The position numbers were made by a program, and so were the translations under genes. Shown here piece by piece: positions 25,839 through 34,307 of a stretch of DNA of 64,000 nt. How positions within the stretch are numbered: the stretch's first letter is position 1; each line of letters opens with the position of its first letter. Below the pieces are notes generated by a model that was not told the origin of the DNA, did not search any database, and was given only the letters and a program-made list of their open reading frames with translations. The DNA comes from Myxococcaceae bacterium JPH2. GTDB lineage: Bacteria; Myxococcota; Myxococcia; Myxococcales; Myxococcaceae. The stretch is from assembly GCA_016458225.1 (NCBI GenBank), contig JAEMGR010000028.1:112289-176288 (forward strand). The letters run 5' to 3'.

Positions 25839-26252
25839 CTACTCGCGCTTCAGGATGACGCCATCGTCTCCGATGGCGTAGCTGGCGCCGACGTCCAGGG
25901 CGACCGGTTCGAGCCCGCAGCGCGTGTCCTCCTTCGGGGTGAAGTGGATGAACGTCATCGCTTCGCCCCGCTGGACCCAGGCGTCGAAGCTCTCGATGCG
26001 ATAGAGGCACTGCGTGACTGCGTCCGCGGACTTCGGAGGCTTGCTTCCGGGAGGGCGAAAGTCATCCATGGCGATGCGGAGTGCAGCCAGGGCAGGGCCC
26101 TCGACCGTGAGCGCCGGCTCAGGCGACCATTGCGGGAACTCGATTCTCGCTGTGACTTCGGGCGGAGCTATGGGAGCCGCTCGATGGAAGTGACCGCAAC
26201 CCGATGCGAGCCAGATGCCTGCGAGAGAGACCAGGGATGTGCGCCTCGCCAT
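25839..26252 (-). CDS. Small lipoprotein downstream of the interrupted JAMM-like gene
   Basis: A 137-residue lipoprotein. The ATG at 26252 gives a signal peptide ending LASGC; a longer in-frame start overlaps the end of the upstream gene and is not needed. The mature part has paired strands (TARIEFPQWSPEPALTVEG, AMTFIHFTPKEDTRCGLEP) and two cysteines. It follows the JAMM-like gene by 10 bases on the same strand, so they form a two-gene unit. GC is visibly lower than in the flanking housekeeping genes, suggesting acquisition. Its role is unknown; a partner or inhibitor of the JAMM-like protein is possible. Confidence 0.6.
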   Translation of the reverse strand: MARRTSLVSLAGIWLASGCGHFHRAAPIAPPEVTARIEFPQWSPEPALTVEGPALAALRIAMDDFRPPGSKPPKSADAVTQCLYRIESFDAWVQRGEAMTFIHFTPKEDTRCGLEPVALDVGASYAIGDDGVILKRE

Positions 26253-26262
26253 GGAGACCTCT

Positions 26263-26835
26263 CTACTCGCCCAGCAAGTCATTCGTGACACGCCGGAGTT
26301 GGATGAACTTCCCATCTCGGAGTTGATAGACGGTTCGTTCTTGGAAGTCGTACAGATACACCGCGCAGATGGGATTGAACATCAAGCGAAAGTAGAACCG
26401 CTGCCGGCGGGCTTGCAGGTCTTCGGGCGAGAAGCGAGTGATGGATGGGTGGCTGTGTTAGTCCGCATAGATCGCGGCGATTCTGGCGTTGGGGTCGCTG
26501 ACGAGATTGGGGGGATAGCAGCCCTTGCGCCCGTTGGGGAGCGGCAGGTCAGGGCCAGACGTCGAGGGAAAGCTGGCGTAGAAGGCGGCGCCGCCGTCGC
26601 GCTGATAGATGGCTCCGCAGTACTCCTGGCCTTCTCTGCGATTGCCTGCGGTGGCTCCATTCATCTCTCGGACTGTTTCACACAGCCTCGGTGAGAGTTC
26701 CGAGAGGCTGTCAAAGGGGCCAATCATGGGACCCGCGACAACGATGCGGCTTTGCTCATCTCGCCAGAATCGCTCGTTACTCCCAGCGCATGCGATGACG
26801 AGCGAGAATGGGAGCGCCCACCTCAGAATGTGCAT
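26263..26835 (-). pseudogene. JAMM/DUF4329-like lipoprotein with in-frame TAA before the HxHP motif
   Basis: Reading from the ATG at 26835, a signal peptide (LPFSLVIAC) leads to 125 residues ending SDPNARIAAIYAD, then TAA at 26458-26460. The same frame continues without any shift as HSHPSITRFSPEDLQARR and on for 64 codons to TAG at 26263-26265. HxHP followed by SPED is the metal-binding core of JAMM-type (DUF4329-like) isopeptidase folds, and an upstream EYCGAIYQ could supply the Glu. A Tyr codon (TAC/TAT) to TAA change would explain the stop. The coding quality on both sides is equal, so the loss looks recent; readthrough or a sequencing error is the alternative. The open 5' part alone (26458-26835) would make an inactive 125-residue protein. 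Confidence 0.75.
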
Positions 26836-27018
26836 CGGCTCTCCGAGAGAGGGCTCGATGAAGCCCCGTTTTGAAAGCGTAGGGTGCTCGCACAGGGGGC
26901 AAGGACCCATGCCTGGCGAGACTGCACCAAACTGGACACAACGGTTCGGGTCAGGAAGCGTCGTCGGAGCTTGAGGGAGGCGTGGGCAGGTTGCTCGGGA
27001 CGTGGCAGCGTGCGCGGC

Positions 27019-27921
27019 GTGAGTGAGCCCCTCTTCGATGATCTCCTGGGATTGGCCTGCTTCGCGCGCGTCGTCGAGCATCGCTCGTTCTCTCGCGCGG
27101 CCACGGTGCTGGGCGTGTCCAAGTCCGTGGTCAGCAGTCGCGTGTCTCGCCTGGAGACTCGCGTGGGTGAACGCTTGCTCATCCGCACCACCCGCAAGCT
27201 GAGCGTCACCGATGCGGGCCTGAAGGTGTATTCCCATGTCTCGCGCATGCTTCAGGAGGCGGGCGCGGCCACTCGCGGCGCTTCAGATGCCGAGCGGGGC
27301 ACGCTTCGGCTCAATGCTCCCGTCAGCTTCGCGCAGATGTATCTGGCCGCTCCGCTGGCTCGCTTCCTGGCCGCCCATCCGCACACCACCGTCGAGGTCT
27401 CGCTGAGCGACCGACTCGTGGACCTCGTCGAGGAGCGGGTGGATGTGGCGCTGCGCATCTCTCGACTTCGAGACTCCAGCCTCGTGGCGCGCCGGCTCGC
27501 GAGTACCGCGCTGCACGTCTGCGCCTCCCCCGCGTACCTGAAGCGCCGGGGAACTCCCGAGCGCCCCGAGGACCTGCTCCACCATGACTGCCTTCGCTAC
27601 TCCCACCTGCGCATGCAGGACGAGTGGCGCTTCTATGGCCCCGAAGGTCGCATCCCCATCCCGGTGTCTGGGCCGCTCGCCGCGGGCAATGGCTCGATGC
27701 TCCGGGAAGCGGTCGCGCACGGCGTGGGCCTTGCCGTGCTTCCTCGCTTCATGGTCGCTGAGGACTTGCGCAGCGGTCGGCTCGTCACGGTGCTCGATGA
27801 CTTCGCGCCTCGCCCCGTGAGCATCTATGCCGTGCACGCCTCTGGCCGTGCTCCGGCGCCGCGGGTTCGCGCGCTCCTGGATGTCCTCGCGGCGGAGTTC
27901 CGCGTCGCGCCTTGGGCCTGA
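27019..27921 (+). CDS. LysR-family transcription regulator (CrgA-like)
   Basis: A 300-residue regulator with the N-terminal wHTH (LGLACFARVVEHRSFSRAA ... SVVSSRVSRLE) and an effector domain beginning GTLRLNAPVSFAQMYLAAPL, typical of the large CrgA/DsdC-like LysR subgroup. The start is GTG at 27019. It is followed in the same direction, 128 bases on, by a DoxX gene, which may be its target. Confidence 0.9.
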   Translation: MSEPLFDDLLGLACFARVVEHRSFSRAATVLGVSKSVVSSRVSRLETRVGERLLIRTTRKLSVTDAGLKVYSHVSRMLQEAGAATRGASDAERGTLRLNAPVSFAQMYLAAPLARFLAAHPHTTVEVSLSDRLVDLVEERVDVALRISRLRDSSLVARRLASTALHVCASPAYLKRRGTPERPEDLLHHDCLRYSHLRMQDEWRFYGPEGRIPIPVSGPLAAGNGSMLREAVAHGVGLAVLPRFMVAEDLRSGRLVTVLDDFAPRPVSIYAVHASGRAPAPRVRALLDVLAAEFRVAPWA

Positions 27922-28049
27922 GCGACGCTCATTGTTCTTTCCCCAGAACAATTCGTTCGCCACGCATGCCTTCCGAAGTCGCGGTGTCCGGCGCATTTCC
28001 TGTCGTGAGGGAGAGGCCTTCTCTCCCACCCTCTTCAGGAGCCCATGCC

Positions 28050-28496
28050 ATGAGCCGCACCGATTCCTTCCTTGCCCCCACCGTCGCCCCTGCCGCCGCC
28101 GCCGCGTTGCTGCGAGGGGCGCTGGGCGCCGTGTTCCTCGCGCATGCCTACGCCAAGCTGTTCCTGTTCACCTTGCCGGGTACCGCGCAGTTCTTCGAGG
28201 CGCATGGCTTCCCGGGCTGGACCGCCTACCCCGTGTTCATCGTGGAGTTGCTCGGAGGACTCGCGCTGCTCGCGGGCTTTCGCACGCGGTGGGTCGCGCT
28301 CGGCCTGATTCCGGTGATGCTGGGCGCCCTGAAGCCTCACCTGGGCAATGGCTGGATGTTCTCCAGCGCGGGCGGAGGCTGGGAGTACGTCGCTTTCCTC
28401 ATCGTCGCGCTCGCGGCGCAGGCGCTGCTGGGGAGCGGCCTGTACTCGCTCGATGCGATGGCCGGCAAGACTTCCGCTGCGCCTCGCACGGCGTGA
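28050..28496 (+). CDS. DoxX family membrane protein
   Basis: A 148-residue protein with four membrane helices (about 20-40, 55-75, 80-100, 110-132), including the DoxX hallmarks AHAYAKLFLFTLPGTAQFFEAHGFPG (in part FFEAHGFPGW) and VELLGGLALLAGFRTRWVALGL. Members of the family are linked to quinone or thiosulphate redox chemistry and oxidative stress. The start is ATG 28050 with AGGAG upstream. It is likely controlled by the LysR gene upstream. Confidence 0.85.
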   Translation: MSRTDSFLAPTVAPAAAAALLRGALGAVFLAHAYAKLFLFTLPGTAQFFEAHGFPGWTAYPVFIVELLGGLALLAGFRTRWVALGLIPVMLGALKPHLGNGWMFSSAGGGWEYVAFLIVALAAQALLGSGLYSLDAMAGKTSAAPRTA

Positions 28497-28509
28497 GTGT
28501 CCGCGTGGC

Positions 28510-29175
28510 TCAGGTCGCGGAGGGCCCGGCGGTCGGCTGGGCCTGATGGGCTCGGTCGAGCAGCAGGGTCACCTCCCCGTCGCTCACGGGGCGGAAGTCG
28601 TTGTACCAGGCGCCGATGGCCCACAGGTTCGTGGGTTCTCGCACGCTGACGACGGCGTCCACCTCCGCGCGCAGGGCCGCTGCGGTCTCCGCGGAGGCTA
28701 CGGGCGCCGCCAGCACGAGCACTCGGGGACCCAGTCGGCTCAGGGCCAGGATGGCGGCCCTCGCCGTGCTCCCCGTGGCGAGCCCGTCATCGACGAGCAG
28801 CACCGTACGCCCGCGCACCTGGGGGAGGGAACGTCCATCGCGGTAGCGCTGGACCCGGCGCTCCAACTCGCGCTTCTCGCTCTCCAACACCGCTCGCGCT
28901 TCGTCCGGTTGCACGTCATTCATCTGGAGGACCTCGCGGTTGAGGTAGACGGAACCGCCCTCCGAGATGGCGCCCATCGCCAGCTCGGGCTGCCACGGGA
29001 CGCCCAGCTTGCGCACGCCGAGCACATCCAGCGGGAGCCCCAGAGCCGTTGCCACCTCGTAGCCCACCACCACGCCGCCGCGCGGCAGGGCCAACACCAC
29101 CGTGTCCGCGTCCGCGAACGCCCCCAGTCTCCGCGCCAGGAGCTGGCCCGCTTCATGTCGGTCTTGGAAGTGCAT
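28510..29175 (-). CDS. Phosphoribosyltransferase-domain protein
   Basis: A 221-residue type I PRTase-fold protein. The PRPP loop is VLLVDDGLATGSTARAA, and the N-terminal part VVLALPRGGVVVGYEVA and LDVLGVRKLGVP is typical of the stand-alone PRTases that sit next to stress genes in many bacteria. The base substrate is not known. The start is the ATG at 29175 with GAGGAG upstream; an in-frame ATG at 29226 abuts the previous stop. It lies just downstream of nicotinate PRTase and probably shares its transcript. A second copy of the family is at 50531. Confidence 0.85.
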   Translation of the reverse strand: MHFQDRHEAGQLLARRLGAFADADTVVLALPRGGVVVGYEVATALGLPLDVLGVRKLGVPWQPELAMGAISEGGSVYLNREVLQMNDVQPDEARAVLESEKRELERRVQRYRDGRSLPQVRGRTVLLVDDGLATGSTARAAILALSRLGPRVLVLAAPVASAETAAALRAEVDAVVSVREPTNLWAIGAWYNDFRPVSDGEVTLLLDRAHQAQPTAGPSAT

Positions 29176-29226
29176 CTGCGCTCTCCTCGGCCCTCGCGCC
29201 ACGTCGGACGTGAGGCGTCTCTCCAT

Positions 29227-30567
29227 TCATGGCGCGGTGGCCCAGGCCGCCTCCAGTTGCGCGAGGGCTTGAGACAGCGCCGGTGCCACGTGCACCGGAT
29301 AGGGCGGTCGCGCGGGTGTCAGTTCCAGGAGTCGAGGGGGCAGCGTGGCGACCTCATGGTGCGCATGCGCCTGGATGTCGATGAGCGGCGGTGACGCTCC
29401 GGGCAGTCGCTTCCCCGCGCGCATCATGGGCCGCAGCAGCGGTCGTCCGGCGGCCTCGTGGTCGCGACGGGTGAGGGTGTCGAGCCTCGCGTGCCCGTCC
29501 TCTTCCAGCCGGAACACCTGCTTGCGGCCGGGATAGAGCACCTTCGCGGTGGACAGCTTGGTGCGATCTCTGCCCGCGTAGGTCACCAGCTTGTAGGCCA
29601 TGTCGAGCGTGGGCGCGTCCTTCGACACACCCATCGCTGTTCCTACGCCGAAGGCATCGATGGGCGCGCCGTTCTCCACCAGCAGCGCCACGCTGTCCTC
29701 ATCCAACCCACCGCTCGCCACCACCTGGATGCGCGTGAGTCCGGCGTCGTCGAGGATGCACCGCGCGTCTCGAGACAGCGTGAGCAGATCGCCCGAGTCC
29801 AGGCGGACAGCTCGAACGTGGAAGGACTCGCCCTGCTCCTGCGCGAGGCGCACCACGTGCCGCACGCCGCGCAGGGTGTCGTAGGTGTCCACGAGCAACG
29901 TGGCCTCGGGGTAGCGCCGCGTGAAGGCTCGGAAGGCCTCGCGCTCATCCTCGTGGGCCTGCACGTAGCTGTGCGCCAAGGTGCCGGAGAGCGGGAGGCC
30001 ATAGCGCCAGCCCGCCGCGACGTTGGAGGTCGCCACCACGCCCGCGATGAAGGCCGCGCGCGCCACCTTCATGCCCGCGTCGATGCCGTGCATGCGCCTC
30101 AGGCCAAAGTCCACCACGGGCCGTCCCGCTGCGGCCTGCACCACGCGCGAGGCCTTCGAGGCCGCCATCGTCTGGAGATGAAGCTGATTGATGAGCACCG
30201 TCTCCACGAGCTGGGCCACGGGCAGCGGCGCGGTGACTTCCAGCAGGGGCTCCTCCGCGAAGACGGGCGTGCCCTCGGGCACCGCGTCCACGTCTCCGGT
30301 GAAGCGGAAGTGCTCCAGCCAGTCGAGGAGGCGCCGCGAGAACAGGCCGCGCGCGTCCAACCACTCCAGCGCCGCGCTCCCGAAGCGCAGGTGCTCCAGA
30401 TAGTCGAGCGCGTCCTCGAGTCCCGCCGCCAGCAGGTAGTTGCGGCGCGGGGGCAGCACTCGGACGAAGAGGCTGAAGGTGGCGGAGGCTTCCATTCCCT
30501 CGGCGAGGTAGGCGTCCGCCATCGTCAGTTCATACAGGTCCAGCAGCAGCGCGGTGTCTTCCTCCAT
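29227..30567 (-). CDS. pncB: Nicotinate phosphoribosyltransferase
   Basis: A 446-residue enzyme that joins nicotinate and PRPP to nicotinate mononucleotide with ATP hydrolysis, the first step of the Preiss-Handler NAD salvage path. Motifs are LLLDLYELTMADAYL at the N-terminus, VDFGLRRMHGIDAGMKVARA (the conserved FGxRR catalytic stretch), LAHSYVQAHEDEREAF, VRLDSGDL and DAFGVGTAMGVSKDAPTLDMAYKL. Length fits the family. It is 9 bases after the thioredoxin gene and runs straight into the PRTase gene, giving an operon trx-pncB-PRTase. Confidence 0.93.
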   Translation of the reverse strand: MEEDTALLLDLYELTMADAYLAEGMEASATFSLFVRVLPPRRNYLLAAGLEDALDYLEHLRFGSAALEWLDARGLFSRRLLDWLEHFRFTGDVDAVPEGTPVFAEEPLLEVTAPLPVAQLVETVLINQLHLQTMAASKASRVVQAAAGRPVVDFGLRRMHGIDAGMKVARAAFIAGVVATSNVAAGWRYGLPLSGTLAHSYVQAHEDEREAFRAFTRRYPEATLLVDTYDTLRGVRHVVRLAQEQGESFHVRAVRLDSGDLLTLSRDARCILDDAGLTRIQVVASGGLDEDSVALLVENGAPIDAFGVGTAMGVSKDAPTLDMAYKLVTYAGRDRTKLSTAKVLYPGRKQVFRLEEDGHARLDTLTRRDHEAAGRPLLRPMMRAGKRLPGASPPLIDIQAHAHHEVATLPPRLLELTPARPPYPVHVAPALSQALAQLEAAWATAP

Positions 30568-30576
30568 GGGACTCCT

Positions 30577-31026
30577 TCATGCGGTGGCTCCAGCCGCGCC
30601 CCCTTGCGTCGCGGAGGCCACCCAGCGCTCCAGGTCCGGGCGGGGCAGCACGCCACTGCGGCGCGCCACCTCGCGACCTCCCGCGTACACGATGAACGTG
30701 GGGATGCCGCGCACGTTCAGCTCCGAGCCCGCGGCGGGGTGGGCCTCCGTGTTGAGCTTGAGCACGAGCAGCTTGCCGGGATTCGCTCGGCCGACCTCGT
30801 CGAGGATGGGGCCCGCCACGCGACAGGGGCCACACCAGGGGGCCCACAGGTCGAGCAGCACCGGCACCGGTGAGGACGCGATGGCTCGGTGCAGTCCGTC
30901 GCCGTCCACCTCTTGCGGCGCTCCGGACAGGTCGAGCGGTCGCTGACAGCGACCACACGTGGGAGCGCCTGGCGGGGGAGGCTCGGGGACGCGGTTGAAC
31001 GCACCACAGGCGGCGCAGCGGAACAT
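30577..31026 (-). CDS. trxC: Zinc-ribbon thioredoxin (thioredoxin 2 type)
   Basis: A 149-residue thioredoxin. The N-terminal 30 residues hold CAAC...CGRC, the zinc-binding ribbon of TrxC proteins; the thioredoxin fold carries the active site WAPWCGPCR and cis-Pro in RGIPTF. It reduces protein disulphides in the cytosol and is often induced by oxidative stress. The start is ATG 31026, five bases after GGAGG. It heads the operon with pncB and a PRTase. A GC-rich hairpin (31040-31066) sits in its leader. Confidence 0.88.
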   Translation of the reverse strand: MFRCAACGAFNRVPEPPPPGAPTCGRCQRPLDLSGAPQEVDGDGLHRAIASSPVPVLLDLWAPWCGPCRVAGPILDEVGRANPGKLLVLKLNTEAHPAAGSELNVRGIPTFIVYAGGREVARRSGVLPRPDLERWVASATQGGAAGATA

Positions 31027-31039
31027 GGTCACCTCCGAC

Positions 31040-31066
31040 AGGGCCCTCCACGGGGGGAGGGGCCCT
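31040..31066 (-). promoter_or_regulatory. GC-rich hairpin in the thioredoxin leader
   Basis: AGGGCCCTCC pairs with GGAGGGGCCCT (one bulged G) over a short loop, only about 13 bases before the start codon and next to the GGAGG site. In RNA of the minus strand it could affect ribosome access; as DNA it could be an operator in the 245-base divergent region. No U-run follows. Confidence 0.35.
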
Positions 31067-31271
31067 TGTAATTGAAGATAGGGCGTGCTCGGCCGAATGG
31101 CCTGTTCCCGCGTCCTTGGAGCGGGACGGCGCGGTGGCTCGGGGCCCCGCTCGGTGTCTCGCTTGGCGTGACCGCGCTAGGGTGTGCAGGTTTTCCGCGC
31201 CCGGCCTGATGGGGTCGGCCCACGGGCCTCTCGCCGCACGGTCGCGGAGGTCGCCAGACAGGAGAGCGTGT

Positions 31272-32300
31272 ATGCGATTGGCTGTCTTCGATACCCACCG
31301 CTTCGACCGCGCCGCGCTGGAAGAGGCCAACGCGGGCTTCGGCCATGAGCTCACGTTCTTCGCTCCCCGGCTGGAGCCGCAGACCGCGCGGCTGGCCGAG
31401 GGCTTCCCCGCGGTGTGCTCCTTCGTCAACGACAAGGTGAGCGCGGAAGCGCTCGAGGTCTTGAAGCAGGGCGGCGTGCGGCTCATCGCGACGCGCTCCG
31501 CGGGCTACAACCACATCGACCTGGTGGCGGCGGAGCGCCTGGGCATCCGCGTGGCGCGCGTGCCGGCGTATTCGCCCAACGCGGTGGCGGAGTACGCAGT
31601 GGCCCTGGTGCTGTCGCTGGTGCGCCACATCCCCCGCGCGTCCGTGCGCGTGCGCGATTGGAACTTCTCGCTCGATGGGTTGGTGGGGGTCGACCTCCAT
31701 GCGCGGACGGTGGGCATCGTAGGGACGGGCCGCATCGGCCGCGTGGCGGCGCGCATCTTCCGCGGCTTCGGCTGCCGAGTGCTCTGCTACGACGTGAAGC
31801 CGGATCCGGAGTGGGAGCGCGAGCTGGGGGTGCGCTTCGCTCCGCTGGATACCGTCTTCGCGGAGTCGGACATCCTCAGCCTGCATGTGCCGCTGACGCC
31901 GAGCACCCATCACATGGTGAATGCCGACGCGCTGGCTCGGATGAAGCGCGGGGTGGTGCTCGTCAACACGGGGCGCGGGGCGCTCATCGACAGTCGCGCG
32001 CTGCTCAATGCGCTGAAGTCCGGCCACGTCGGCGCCGCGGGACTGGATGTGTATGAAGAAGAAGAGGGCATCTTCTTCGAGGACCTCTCTGGGCAGGTGC
32101 TCCAGGACGACGTGCTGGCGCGGCTGCTCACCTTCCCCAACGTCCTCGTCACCGCGCATCAGGCCTTCCTCACCCGCGAGGCGTTGAACAACATCGCGGC
32201 CACGACGCTCGGCAACGTGCGGGCCTTCGAGCGGGGTGAGCCGCTCGACAACGAGGTCCGCGCCGAGGAGGTGCTGCGCGCCGCATCCCCCGCGCGCTGA
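31272..32300 (+). CDS. D-2-hydroxyacid dehydrogenase (fermentative D-lactate dehydrogenase-like)
   Basis: A 342-residue NAD-dependent enzyme. The coenzyme domain shows VGIVGTGRIGRVAARIFRGFG; the catalytic triad is Arg in LIATRSAGYNHID, Glu in LDVYEEEEG and His in VTAHQAFLT. The sequence around YEEEEGIFFEDLSGQVLQDD is the longer loop that marks the LdhA group, which reduces pyruvate to D-lactate. RBS GGAGAG precedes the ATG at 31272. It is divergent from thioredoxin and 56 bases before the universal stress gene, fitting a response to oxygen or redox limitation. Confidence 0.88.
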   Translation: MRLAVFDTHRFDRAALEEANAGFGHELTFFAPRLEPQTARLAEGFPAVCSFVNDKVSAEALEVLKQGGVRLIATRSAGYNHIDLVAAERLGIRVARVPAYSPNAVAEYAVALVLSLVRHIPRASVRVRDWNFSLDGLVGVDLHARTVGIVGTGRIGRVAARIFRGFGCRVLCYDVKPDPEWERELGVRFAPLDTVFAESDILSLHVPLTPSTHHMVNADALARMKRGVVLVNTGRGALIDSRALLNALKSGHVGAAGLDVYEEEEGIFFEDLSGQVLQDDVLARLLTFPNVLVTAHQAFLTREALNNIAATTLGNVRAFERGEPLDNEVRAEEVLRAASPAR

Positions 32301-32356
32301 GGGGCTGACTTCTCGCGAGGTGGCCTGCTGCCTCGCTGTCTCGAACTGGAGGCGTC

Positions 32357-33655
32357 ATGTCGCTGGTCTGTGCCACCAACTTCTCCGATACCGCCGTGCG
32401 TGCGTCCACTGCCGCGGCGGAGCTGGCCCGACGGATGGGCGAGCCGATGCAGCTCGTGCATGTGCTCAACCCGGACTCGGCCCGCGCCTTTGGTCGCCCC
32501 TTCTTCGAGGCGGCGGAGGGCGCGCTGGCGGGCGAGGTGAAGCGCTTGCGCGCGCTGGGCGCGACCGTGGAGGGACAGCTGCTCACGGGAGAGCCGGCCG
32601 CGGTGCTGGATGCCCACGCGCGCGAGCAGCAGGCGTCGTTGGTGGTGACCTCGGGGCCCAGCAAGGAGGCACCGTTCCTGGGCGTGGGTGGGACGGTGGA
32701 CAGGTTGGCGCAGACGCTCAGCGTGCCCTTGCTCGTGGTGCGCGACGCCGCGCCGTTCGAGGCGTGGGTGCGTGGTGAGCGTCCGCTGCGCGTGATGTTG
32801 GGCGTGGACCGCTCGCTCCCCTTCGAGGCCGCGCGAGACTGGGTGCGCGCGCTGCGGCGGTGGGGCGCGGTGGAGGTGGTGGGCGGGCGTGTGGCGTGGG
32901 CGGATGAGGAGTACCAACGCCTGGGGCTGCCGCGCTCGCCTGTGTTCGGCGAGCTGACGCCCGAGCTGCGGCGCGCGCTGGAGCGCGAGACGGTCGCGCT
33001 GCTCGCGCCGTTGGGGGAGGGTGGGGCGCCGCCGTCCTTCATGTTGGAGGAGGGGCTTGGGCGCATCGCGGACCACCTGGTGGCGCTGGCGGAGCGGGAG
33101 AAGGTGGACCTGCTCGTGGTGGGCGCGCATCACCGCCGAGCGTTCGGGAGGTTGTGGAGCGTGTCGTTCCACGCAGTGCGGCTGGCGCCCATGTCGGTGG
33201 CGTGCGTGCCCACGCTGGCCGCCACGGGTGCGGTGGATGCGGCGCTGCCTGAGTTCCAAGAGGTGTTGGTGTCGACGGACTTCTCCGTGACGGGCAATCG
33301 CGCGGTCGCCTATGCCTGTGGGCTGGCGAAGCCGGGCGGCACGGTGCGCCTGCTGCACGTCGCGGACAAGGCGCCATCGCCCGAGCAGGAGGCCGCGCTG
33401 CGCCAGCAATTGCAGGCCCTGGTGCCGAGCACCACCGAGAGCAGCGGCCGGCGCGTCGTGCTGGAAGTGCTCACCGGCCGCGATGTGGCGGCCACGGTGC
33501 TTCAGGCCGCCGAGCGGTTCGGAGTGGACGCGGTGGTGCTGGGCTCACGAGGGCGCTCGGGGCTGAAGCGCGCGGTGCTCGGCTCGGTGACGCAGCAGGT
33601 GATGCTGCACGCGACGCGTCCCGTGCTCGTCGTGAATCCACCCACGGGGGGATGA
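32357..33655 (+). CDS. Universal stress protein with three Usp-like domains
   Basis: A 432-residue protein, about three times the size of a single Usp. Domain 1 (about 1-133) starts VCATNFSDTA; domain 2 (about 145-285) starts RVMLGVDRS and carries VDLLVVGAHHRR; domain 3 (about 292-430) starts EVLVSTDFSVTGNRAVAYA and ends VVLGSRGRSGLKRAVLGSV with the G-x2-G-x9-G-S ATP-binding motif. Only the last domain keeps the full ATP motif, so the first two may be structural. It would act as a cytosolic ATP-sensing stress factor. It follows the lactate-dehydrogenase-like gene in the same direction. Confidence 0.85.
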   Translation: MSLVCATNFSDTAVRASTAAAELARRMGEPMQLVHVLNPDSARAFGRPFFEAAEGALAGEVKRLRALGATVEGQLLTGEPAAVLDAHAREQQASLVVTSGPSKEAPFLGVGGTVDRLAQTLSVPLLVVRDAAPFEAWVRGERPLRVMLGVDRSLPFEAARDWVRALRRWGAVEVVGGRVAWADEEYQRLGLPRSPVFGELTPELRRALERETVALLAPLGEGGAPPSFMLEEGLGRIADHLVALAEREKVDLLVVGAHHRRAFGRLWSVSFHAVRLAPMSVACVPTLAATGAVDAALPEFQEVLVSTDFSVTGNRAVAYACGLAKPGGTVRLLHVADKAPSPEQEAALRQQLQALVPSTTESSGRRVVLEVLTGRDVAATVLQAAERFGVDAVVLGSRGRSGLKRAVLGSVTQQVMLHATRPVLVVNPPTGG

Positions 33656-33657
33656 GG

Positions 33658-34305
33658 TCAGCGGTTCACGGGGAGGTTCAGGAACTCGAACTGGACCTTC
33701 GCGCCATCCGGGAGATGGGAGATCTGCCGGGCAACGTGCGCAAGGAAGCTCACGTGCTCCAGTGCGCTGATGGCGCGGATGCTGATCGCTGCAGGGTCGG
33801 CCTTGGCCCAGAGTGGCGGGGAGCAGTTCAAGAGCTTCCCCGGCTCAAGCGTGTGGCCGTCCTTGCGGAAGCGGGTCAGCACCCACGCGTCGAGGAGTCC
33901 CTCCGGGGCCTGTGAGGTTTGCGCGAGGAACGCGAGGAGTCCGATCCCCAGCGGTTCGACCTTGCCCCAGTGGGCCGACAGTTGAAGGACCTGTCCGTCA
34001 CGCAAGAGGTACTGATTGCCCACGCTGTCTTGCCCGAAGGGGATGTCTCGCGCGTCGACGGCGGGGAACAGCTTCGCGAGCGAGTGCTCACCCTTCCACG
34101 CTGCTTCCAGCGAGTGCCACTCGGGCACATTCCCCACGCCGCGAAGGTGGAACGCGCCATGGAACGCGATGAAGCCGTTCACCTGCGTGAGCCCGTTGCG
34201 GAGGTCCTCGGGCAGCTCGTTGAGGATCTCCGCGTCGTCCTGGACGGGCTCGCCCAGGTAGGTCACGTCGGTGAGTTGGAGAACGGGGACGTCGTCATCG
34301 CTCAT
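33658..34305 (-). CDS. SMI1/KNR4 (SUKH)-like protein
   Basis: A 215-residue soluble protein. The region LPEDLRNGLTQVNGFIAFHG and FGQDSVGNQYLLRDGQV has the spacing of SUKH proteins (strand LPxxxxxxLxxxNG, later a DxxGNxF/Y-type turn). SUKH proteins include immunity factors against secreted toxins and intracellular scaffold proteins. No toxin is adjacent, so it may be an orphan immunity gene. It starts 2 bases after the stop of the ApaH-like gene, suggesting co-expression. Assignment is by pattern only. Confidence 0.6.
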   Translation of the reverse strand: MSDDDVPVLQLTDVTYLGEPVQDDAEILNELPEDLRNGLTQVNGFIAFHGAFHLRGVGNVPEWHSLEAAWKGEHSLAKLFPAVDARDIPFGQDSVGNQYLLRDGQVLQLSAHWGKVEPLGIGLLAFLAQTSQAPEGLLDAWVLTRFRKDGHTLEPGKLLNCSPPLWAKADPAAISIRAISALEHVSFLAHVARQISHLPDGAKVQFEFLNLPVNR

Positions 34306-34307
34306 GC

